A stretch of 64,000 nt of DNA, from positions 682,001 through 746,000 of the forward strand of contig JYIP02000011.1 of NCBI GenBank assembly GCA_001051155.2, in the 5' to 3' direction. The notes under the pieces are model-generated. The model saw only the letters and a program-made list of their open reading frames with translations. It did no database searches and was not told where the DNA came from. Shown here one piece after another: positions 55,501-64,000 of the stretch. Numbering within the stretch: the stretch's first letter is position 1; each line of letters starts with the position of its first letter. Source of the DNA: Chrysoporthe austroafricana. Taxonomy: Eukaryota; Ascomycota; Sordariomycetes; Diaporthales; Cryphonectriaceae. The position numbers and the translations under genes are program-made.

Positions 55501-58192
55501 CGTAATGCTTTGCGCTAAGCTAATTTCCTGTTATTTGCTAATTGCTTGAATTCTTAATCCGTCTTTAACTTGCATTTGTAAGTTCGAAATATTTATAACT
55601 TTTCCTTATCGATCGGCAAGTATTTCTGCCTTAGGAATATATCTAAGCTTATTTGAGCGCATATTCCTAATATTGTCCTTAATAATTAAATCTTTCCTTG
55701 CTGCATTAATTGCGACTTTTTTATCGGATATAGCTTATTCCTATAAAATTTAATTAATAGTCCAATTGATATAAGGGTTATATTCTTTAAGCTAAAATAT
55801 TCTTAAAATCAATTTATATTATGCTATATTTATAATATTAAAAGTAGTATTCGTTATAAGGCTTTGGATTGAAATAAGTAAGTAATTAGTTTTTATATCG
55901 ATTATATTAAGGTTATATACGACTGCTTTCCTTTTTATAATATTAAGTTTATAAGGGTTTTTCTTTTGTATCTAGGGAATTCGTTTTCTATTAACGATTT
56001 CTAGCAAGATAAAATTTCTTTATACGCTATTATTTAATAATGCGTTATAATATTGCCTATTAATATATGCGTCCAAAATAATATATTCTTCTTTGTTTCC
56101 CGTAATGGCATATAAGGACTTTATAATCCTAATCGGCTGCTATCCCATTACAGGCAATCTTTTCCTTTTAAATCGTTCCGTACTTGTCTTGCTATTTGCT
56201 TCGCTAACCTTTTTGCTTGGCCTTAAGCGTACTGCTTTGCCTTCTCGGCTTTTTGCAGTCAGTACTATTTTTTGGCTTTGTCTTATATATAGATAGAATA
56301 TGCCGATATATAGCATTATTCTCATATTATTCTTTTTTAAGTATATTTCTATAGATAATTGTTAAGTAGTCCGATATAAGCATTATTGTGCTCGATATGC
56401 AAGACTTTTCTGTATTTCTTTTAGGATTCCGTAATGGGTTGGATTAATTAATCCTATTCTCTAATTGGGAATTAATTATATTTGACTTTCTCGCTAAAGT
56501 ATATCTAGCAATTATAATATACGCAATATATCCAGGCAAGTTTATAGTAATAAGGGTATAAATAACTGATCTTTCTATTTTTTTGGGATTTATATCCGCT
56601 ATTCTGAAACGGGATGCCTTGAAGAAGTTCTTCCAGAATAAGTCTATATATAAAGTATTCGATTTTCGTATACTTGGTTATCCAATTGCGGTTCTTGGAA
56701 TAATTCTGTTTTTCTATTTTTTCGATAAGTTCTTTTTCGGATATTTGGGTTAGCAAATTATCTAGCTATTTGTCTTGCAATATCATTTTATCAAGCATAG
56801 CGCTAAGTATTAGTATTTATATGCTAAACTTTCCTTTTATTGCCTTTTCCCATTATTAATCGAAATATATTTTTAAGGGGAACTTGCCCAAGTCTTCTTC
56901 CTTAATATCTATCGAATTATTTAAGCAATTTGAATTGCTATCGTTTATAGCCGTATTGTAAAGTAATCTTCTTTTCCTTATAGCAAGTTGCTATTATCTT
57001 TTAAGCTTGCATAAGAATTATCTTGAATCTTTTTTTGCTAAAAAGTACAGTAAGCAATAATCCTAATAATAAGCAATCCAGCTTATGCTCTTGTAATCAG
57101 AGTCCGTTACTTATTCCGGTTAAATATTATTATTCAGCCGATTGGGTTCTTATTGCTAAGTAATGCTAACCTATTTTTCCGGGACCGGTTTCTATTTTCG
57201 CTTTTTCTTCTCTTAATAACAATTGCGGGCGATATATCTTTTCTTGCTATAATTGTAACAAATAACCCTTTTGCGTTGCTCTTGTATAAAGGCGTCCAAT
57301 TTCATAAGTCTGGCATAAGTCGTGCTCGAGTAAGCCGTATTATTCCTATTACTGTTCTGGAATTTATGCTTTCCAGAATTGGGTTAGTGCTAAGGAATAC
57401 TATTATAGTTCTTTTGTCGTTATCGTTTTCGTTTATAGAATCGGTTATCGATACGAATAGCTTTGTTAATAAACTTACTAAGTTTCTCGAGTCGGTTTTC
57501 CTTATAGAATTCGTCTTTGATTTTTTCTTTTAGTCTTGCGTAATAAGCATTTATAAGAAGTTCGTTTTCGTAATCCAAGTAGGTAATAATTTGTTTAAAT
57601 TTGGCTGTATAGTTTGCTACTGATCTTATCTGCTAAAATGCTTTTAATTGTTATATCGCAATGCGTTATTTATTCGGGTTTCCGAAAGTTTTAGTAAGGG
57701 CTTTTTCGAAATTGGAATAGTATTAGAAAATATATTTGGTATCCTTGAAACGGAATACGTTATCGTTATTTAAATAATTGCGAAAAGTAAGTTCTTATTA
57801 CTGGAAGGCTATCCTTTCAAATCGGCTTCTTGCGAAATCGATTTTATCGTAAATAGTTCTGAATTGGGTGCCGTAATGCTTAAAATAGGCTTTGAGTTGG
57901 GTTAAGAAGGCTTAAAAGTTTCCGCGAATGCCTTTATAAGGCTTAAGCTTGTCAAGCTTGAAAGCTTTGGCTTGCTGGAAAGCATTAAGGCAGAGGATTT
58001 CGTTCTTGATTTCCTTAAGTTGCTAGTATAAGGCTATATTCTATTCCTGGAATTATTCGTTAATAAGGACGACTGGGTTTCTTTCTTAAAGAGCTGGGTT
58101 ATTGGAAGAAAATAGGGTCTAAGGCGCTATCGTATTTCTGGTATTATTCAAAGGGTATATACTGAACCGTTCTTAAATAAAAATTGTCAAAA
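52560..58192 (-). pseudogene. Element 2 gag-pol remnants
   Basis: Same order as element 1. Knuckle CYNYSKKRYIARNC near 57230; pre-protease region YPYYYKLAWIYCVYYNC (56505-56560); RT 54600-54962 with WFIAFDFKEKYYYIRIKKND, MPFGLTNALASFQEII and YFNN at the active site (family YLDD); integrase and tail at 52600-53300. Stops throughout. Confidence 0.88.
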
Positions 58193-58620
58193 TATTATAA
58201 ACGCTATAGCAATCCGAAAATATACTATAGGATTAAGGGGTTTTATATTAATAAGAGCAGTATTAAATATAAGCTTTAAGTACCGAAATACGTTTATTAA
58301 ATATCGCAATATTTATAAGTTTTAAGCAATTATCAATAATAAGGTTTAATTGATATTTAAATTGATAACTAAAGAGTTATTACTATTTATTTAGTAAATA
58401 TCGGGTCTTTATATATATAGCTTTTCAGTATAGGATTATTAGCTTACTAAGTAAGCTAGTAAGCCTGGCTTACCGGCTTACTTGGTAATCCGATAATCCT
58501 AACCCTAACCCTTGCTTATATAAGTATCTTGTTTGGTTTTGCAGCTTAAGCCCAAAAATCTCGGTACCGAGTGGGCCTCTTTTGGTGCTATATCCTGGTC
58601 TTGCATATTGGTTTATAATA
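58193..58620 (-). repeat. Element 2, 5' LTR (right)
   Basis: 428 bp, aligned end to end with the left LTR; contains CCTAACCCTAACCCTTGC. Confidence 0.93.
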
Positions 58621-61129
58621 CGGGGTTAGAAATTTCGGTTTTTTGAAATTAAACTTTTGCCATTATTTATAATATTAATTAATATTTTTCTAGCCGTATT
58701 AAGAATATTTTGTTATTAAGCTATTCGTTCTTGTAATTAATTCCGAATATTTATTAATTTTTATTATTATTTTAATAAAAGCTTTCAAAATTCGTATTCC
58801 GAAATATATTCAATACTTTTAAATAGATTTAGCTAATTAAATATCCTTATTAAGCAAGATAAATATTTAAATCTTTAAAGCCTGAATTTTTTAAAGCGTT
58901 TTGAAAATATATTAGCTAAGAAATAAATATTAATATTAAGAAAATTAGCAGCCGATTATATAATTTTCCGTACCGGTTATACGGGTTTACGAAATAATCT
59001 CGTTATACGGTTTAATTCGAGAATATATTATATTTTTTATTTCGCTTTAAAACGTTTTTCGAAATCCTTTACATTCTTATTTCGATTAAATTTATCGAAA
59101 TATTTAGCTATTAGCTCTTTATCAATTCGATCCCAAATATTTCTGGTTAAATACGAATTTAAATATTCGGCTAGCTTAATAAATCGATAAATATAATAAG
59201 TAAATTCTAGAATATTGCAATTATTTCATATATTTTTTCTAAAATATTATTAAGCATTTAATAAGTCTTTTATAATTTTTTGCAATATAGAAAAATCTTT
59301 TCTTAATTACTTTTTCTATTAGTTTTAATTATACTTATATAAAATAAAATCTTTATACTTTTAAGAAAATAATATAGAATAGAACTAAATATATATTATA
59401 TTAATTAAATAAGCAAGTAAATAAAAGCTAAAATATTTAGCGTATTTTACATTTTTAGCTATATATATTTTATATTAATTTATAAAAGCTTGAAAGTCTT
59501 TCTAAATAATAATCTTATTATTTATAATAAATATAATTATTAAATTAATATAATCGTTCCAGTTTTCGTAAAGTTAGAATTGCTTTATAATTATATTCTT
59601 GAATTCCTTATTAATGCTAACGGGCAATGCTATAAGTTTAAGTAAATTAAGCCGATATGCTTAAAGATTCTTAAATCGTTTATAGCCGAATAATAGATTT
59701 TGAGAACTATTACTTTCATTATCGCTAAAATCCGATAAATCCGGTAATTTATCTGGCTTATCGATTAATTTTTCTTGGAAATTAGAATTAACTTTAATAT
59801 CCGGTTAAAGACCCAAAAATAATTTTTAATTTGGTTAATTTCCTGCTCTTAATATAAATATTTGCCGGATATATTCTTTAATATTAAGAAATGCCGGTTT
59901 AGTAAAGCGATATTTATTGCTAGCGTATTATTTTATAATTAAAGCAGAAAAGGGTTTTTTAATAAGTTCCGATTAAAGCGCTTGTATATTGAAAGTTTAT
60001 TGCAATCGGAATATTTTTTTAAATTCAATACGTATTGCTTTTTCCGAAATAAAGCCGTTTTAATAAATTGCTTTTATTTCGGATTGCTATAGAAATTAGT
60101 TTAATAAGCCAATAATTAGAGAAAAAAGGGTCGGGTATTTCTAAAGAATAATAATACGATTATCCGATTTTCTTTTATTTAATCTTTTCTCTTTATAATT
60201 TTCTTTTCCGAAAAGCTATAAATAATCTGATAAACCCGATTAAGGCATTAACGTACTTTCTATTATAAAGTTTATAAGGTTAGCCGGAATGGCTATAATA
60301 AAATTTTATTTGAAAATATTCCGATTTTGAATTTTCGTTAAAAGAGAAAAAATACGCTTATTTCCTGAAATTAGTTATTTTCTTTTGCTTTTATCTATTT
60401 TTCTTACTATAACTGAAAAATTCCTAGATTTATTAATAAATCTGGAATTTAAATTTTCGATCGAATATTATAATAAATAAATATACTTAATTCTATTATT
60501 AATATTAATATATTTAAATATATAATGCTTTTAATTTTCGATAAATTATTATTAAGCTAATTCTTTTAATGGATTTTCCGGATTATTAAATCGAAAAATA
60601 TTTTTATTTTCGTTTATTTTTATAAATACTTATCGTTATTTCTTTTCCGTTATCGTTTCGGCAAGCTTCTGAAATTTTCAATATTTGGAAAAGTCCTTTC
60701 AGAATATATTATTCTCTCTTATCTATTAAGATAAATTCTTATCGAAATTCGATTTTCTTCCCTTTTAAATTTACTGCTTAAGCAGTAAAGGCTATCCTTA
60801 TTTAATTACTTATACCTTTACTTTCTACAAAAGTGCATTAGCTTTCCTGGGATTCTATTTCGCTTTTTCATATCGATCGGCTAAAAGTTTCTAATTAACA
60901 AAAGCATACGCGATTTCGAAAAAAATCTTAATATCCGATATAACTTAATCCTTCTTTTCAGAATCGTTTAAAGCTTATATAAACTTATATACTTAAGCGG
61001 GATGCTTGATTTCGATATAATCGATAAGCTGCAATAGTAAAATATCGTTACCAGTAGTTATTATAATGAATTGATAATAAATTATCGATAAATAATTGTA
61101 ATATTTCTTATAAGAATGCTATTTCTATA
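58621..61129. other. RIP-saturated relic, right part
   Basis: Continuation of the DNA split by element 2. No open frame, but on the minus strand around 60780-61000 a stop-riddled reading is still protein-like (IKIFFEIAYAFVN, LLADRYEKAK, NPRKANALL). The family is not recognised. Confidence 0.35.
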
Positions 61130-61258
61130 AAAGCCGATATTTTATAAGATTGATATTCTTATAAGAACCGATATTTTATAAAGCCGATACTTTTACAGAA
61201 GCCGATATCTTATAGAACCGATATTTCTATAAGAACCGTTACTTTATAAAGCCGATAA
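61130..61258 (+). repeat. About 17-bp tandem repeat, roughly eight degenerate units
   Basis: Consensus AGAACCGATATTTTATA with CCGATA recurring every 16-18 bases; alternate units carry AAGCCGATA or AGAACCGATA. Confidence 0.85.
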
Positions 61259-61317
61259 TCGAAACCCGATTATATAGCAAAGGCGTATAAAGCGTAGCTA
61301 TTAATTAATAATGGATA

Positions 61318-61877
61318 TACTAAAATATATTATAAAATATCGTTCTTTTAAAAAGGTAAATTACGTTAAGAGTATATCAAGGCATTATATAAGCTTCCCG
61401 GTAAAGGTATAGCATTTATTTGGTAAATTTATTACGTATTTATTAAGGGATTTATTATATATTTATTAAACGAATCTATTATAAATTCATTACGTTTATA
61501 AGTTTTGCTATTAGCTTTATAAAACGATTATTATTTCTTATATAATCTCTTTTATTTAATAATGCTATTATGCTTTTCCTTGCTATATAACTTAAAGTTT
61601 TATTATATCGTACTATTGCTACTTAAAATATTTTTAACTATTAGCTTCCTTTATAAATAAAGGTTATAAAAGGCCGGGAATTAATAGCAAAACTTATAAA
61701 TATAATAAATTTATAGTAAATTCGCTTGGTAAATTTATAGTAAATCTTTTAATAAATATGCAATAAATTTATTAAATAAATGCTATACCTTTATTAAAAG
61801 GCTTATATAATGCTTTAATATACTTTTAACGTAATTTACTTTTTTAAAAAAATTATACTTTATAATATATTTTAGTA
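61318..61877. mobile_element. Foldback (MITE-like) element with about 190-bp arms
   Basis: The left arm 61318-61515 is the inverted complement, with some C/T and G/A differences, of the right arm 61690-61877; termini read TACTAAAATATATTATAAA and its complement. The spacer 61516-61689 is AT-rich with no coding capacity. The arrangement is that of a non-autonomous inverted-repeat element. No target duplication is certain. Confidence 0.7.
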
Positions 61878-62913
61878 CGTTTATTATTACTGAATGAAAT
61901 AGCATTGGATTTCATTAAAAAAGCTTATAATAGAAAATATTATTTCGGTATAAATTATATATAGTACGACTTGATAAATCGATTCGTTATCAAATATTAT
62001 TATATTAAAATACGCAATTATATATCGATATATCGAATTTATAATAAAAATAAAAACGATTTATAGCAACTTTTAAAGGAAATATAACTTATATTATTTC
62101 TATTAATCCCATTTTATACTATTATTATAAACTTCGTTATAAGGCTACCGATAGTATTATTTATAAATATTATATAAGCTTTAGCTAAAATGCTATTTTT
62201 AAATATATTTCTTATAATTACGGACAAGTATTCCAAAGCTATAATTATTATATTAAGCAACGTAATATATATTACAGCTTAATATTTATAACTATACCGA
62301 CTTTTGCAATTATATCGGAAAGGAAGAATTATTTGCTATATTCTTTCGCAATTTATTAAACTTTAAAGCTATTGCTAAAGCTTGGAAAGTTACTTTTAAT
62401 TAGTAAATATAGCTATTATTTATCGATATAACCTTATTAGTAATATATAATACTGCTTTCTTCCAATAATTTATAGATTTAGCTACTTATATTGAAAACC
62501 GATTACAATATTGCTATATAATAACTTTATACGGCTATTAACTTTATATACTGATATATTTTATTATAACTTTACTTTATATTTATTATTATTATACTTA
62601 CTTAATACTTTATTATTTAAAAGCTATATATTCTATTAATATTTATAAGCAATTTTAGTTTTTAATTATATTTATATTAAATATTTCGGCAATAAATACA
62701 ATTAAATATTACCGATATATACTTAAATATCGGCTAGCTTTATTATATATAAGTATTATATATATTTATTTTCTTTAAATATAACCGATTGTAATAAAAG
62801 ATTAATTTTAAGTTTCTAGTATAAGCAAGTTTCTTTTTAATTTTTAATATAAGTATATTTATTATTTAAATCCCTAGCGTAAGTATATTTACTTATTAGA
62901 ATTCCAGTACGAA
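61878..62913. other. AT-saturated DNA without gene
   Basis: No coherent reading on either strand; nearly all words are A/T. Between the foldback element and its partial copy. Confidence 0.5.
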
Positions 62914-63262
62914 TTAGCTTTATAAAACGATCGTTATTTCCTATATAATCTTTTTTATCCAATAGTACCGTTATGCTTTTCTTTGCTATATAACTTAAAG
63001 TTTTATTATATCGTATTATTGCTATTTAAAACGTCTTTAACTATTAGCTTTTTTTGTAAATAAAGGTTATAAAAGGCCGGCAATTAATAGCAAAACTTAT
63101 AAATATAATAAATTTATAGTAAATCCTTTAATAAATACGCAATGAATTTATTAAGTAAATGCTATATTTTTACCGGGAGGCTTATATAATGCTCTGATAT
63201 ACTTTTAGCATAATTTACTTTCTTAAAAGAACTATGCTTCAGAATATATTTTAATACGTTTA
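62914..63262 (+). repeat. Partial second copy of the foldback element
   Basis: Directly repeats 61511-61884 (spacer plus right arm) with an internal deletion of some 20 bases; the left arm is missing. Both start TTAGCTTTATAAAACGAT. Confidence 0.8.
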
Positions 63263-63292
63263 CCATTAAATATTATTAAAATAATTAAATTA

Positions 63293-63385
63293 TAAAAATA
63301 ATTTTAAATTTAAAATATCCAATTTATAAAGAATATTATATTCTTGCTTTAATAAAATATTTATTTTTAAATAATTCAATATATA
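63293..63385 (+). repeat. Direct repeat of 50490-50585
   Basis: Shares TTTAAAATAT, GAATATTATATTC(T/C)TGCTTTA and following words with 50490-50585. The two copies bracket the older relic that contains element 2. Confidence 0.55.
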
Positions 63386-63397
63386 AAAGGGCTATAA

Positions 63398-64000
63398 TGT
63401 TATAAACGCTGCAGCAATTTTAAAATAAATTATAAAGTTAAAAGGTTTATATTAATAAAAGCGGTATCAAATATAACTTTGAATATCGGAAATATACTTA
63501 ATAAATATTCGCAATGCTTATAAGCTTATACGGCTATTACTTAAATATTTAATAGGGTTTAAATAATATTTAGATTTACGACTGAAAAGCTATAATATTC
63601 TATTTATTAAATATCCAGTTTTTATATATTCGGCTTTTCAGTTCTGGATTTATTGGATTTATAGCAAATTCTTAAATCCTGAATTTGCTAAATCTATAAC
63701 AAATCCCTAAATCCTGGATTTGCTAGATTTATAATAAATTTCCAGATCTTCTTTACTTTATAACCTTAATCCTTAAGTTATATAAACGGTTATAAAGATT
63801 TCTTAAATAAAGTTAATAATGCAATGCTTTATCGGGTTTTACTTCTGCATTGCTTACTTTAGTCCCTTATTAAGTTATAATATTATCCTTTTCCTATCGG
63901 TTATTATCTTTAATAATCTTTTGTAAATAATTCAATTTATTTGAATATATTATCGCGCTTTTCTAATTAGGATACTAAATAGAATTTCGAAATCGAAATT
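63398..64000 (-). mobile_element. Element 3 of the same Ty3/Gypsy family, cut by the window edge
   Basis: The left (3') LTR 63398-63882 is 485 bp, beginning TGTTATAAACGCTGCAGC and ending TTATAATA, followed by the polypurine-tract complement TTATCCTTTTCCTATCGG as in elements 1 and 2. The extra LTR length comes from a locally repeated segment (CTAAATC(C)TGGATTTGCTA-type words, 63650-63730). Its antisense ORF and pol would lie beyond 64000. Confidence 0.85.

Larger units (their letters stand above)
51292..58620 (-). mobile_element. Ty3/Gypsy LTR retrotransposon, element 2
   Basis: 7329 bp, same family, orientation and layout as element 1 but more RIP-damaged. Two 428-bp LTRs begin TATTAT and end ATAATA (the terminal TG/CA changed to TA/TA, as RIP would do). 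Flanking pentamers CGCGG and CGGGG match at four of five positions. Purine-rich GATAGGGGATAA precedes the left (3') LTR on the minus strand. Confidence 0.92.

Noticed and set aside
61130..61258. CRISPR array
   Set aside because: Units are contiguous and degenerate with no unique spacers, and the genome is eukaryotic.

Overview
The window looks like a filamentous ascomycete genome, specifically a gene-poor accessory compartment scarred by repeat-induced point mutation (RIP). Evidence: short spliceosomal introns with GTAAGN donors; fungal-restricted families (DUF3435, FunK1, NACHT_N-type NLR, expanded PIF1, RZ-finger); and coding relics whose stops are mostly explained by CAG>TAG, CGA>TGA and TGG>TAG transitions. 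The genus cannot be named from the sequence alone.

Region 1 (about 1-31 kb) has normal base composition and is a mosaic of broken genes. The longest open gene in the window is 4489-5961 (+), a Ulp1/C48-like protein whose catalytic His and Cys positions read Gln and Ser. Around it lie: a DUF3435 tyrosine-recombinase C-terminus (8.8-9.9 kb, -), a MADS-like fragment (11.1-11.6, +), a PIF1 helicase fragment (13.2-13.6, +), a multi-C2H2 protein (14.2-14.9, -), a rearranged dynamin-like GTPase (15.4-17.0, +), an NLR 5' fragment (17.8-18.1, -), an ankyrin gene (19.1-19.8, -), an Hst3/Hst4-type sirtuin lacking its N-terminus (20.4-21.05, -) abutting a HEAT-like repeat gene (21.1-22.0, +), an RZ-finger (NFX1/ZNFX1-like) C-terminus (22.9-23.9, +), an unknown pseudogene (25.8-26.7, +), a solo LTR relic (27.0-27.5), and a FunK1 kinase fragment (29.9-30.2, -).

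Region 2 (about 31-50.5 kb) is AT-rich. It holds an unclassified acidic/AT-hook-like relic (32.6-34.6), a nearly full-length but RIP-damaged NACHT-WD40 NLR (35.4-38.6, -), and a nearly full-length DUF3435 gene (minus strand, 50.2 to 40.1 kb). That DUF3435 gene is cut in two by a 7.3-kb Ty3/Gypsy element (41685-49001) with 428-bp LTRs and a perfect 5-bp target-site duplication; the DUF3435 reading frame resumes exactly across the insertion.

Region 3 (about 50.5-64 kb) is extremely AT-rich. A second element of the same Ty3/Gypsy family (51292-58620, also 428-bp LTRs) sits inside an older unclassified relic, followed by tandem repeats, a foldback (MITE-like) element and the LTR of a third family member that runs off the right edge. 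Both complete elements carry, between the chromodomain end of pol and the 3' LTR, an extra ORF on the strand opposite to gag-pol (Cys cluster plus coiled coil).

Taken together this is a transposon and gene graveyard. The families represented (NLR, ankyrin, HEAT-like, FunK1, dynamin, RZ-finger, DUF3435 recombinases) are those commonly found in fungal accessory or Starship-associated DNA. Whether a single Starship once carried them is an inference the window cannot settle.
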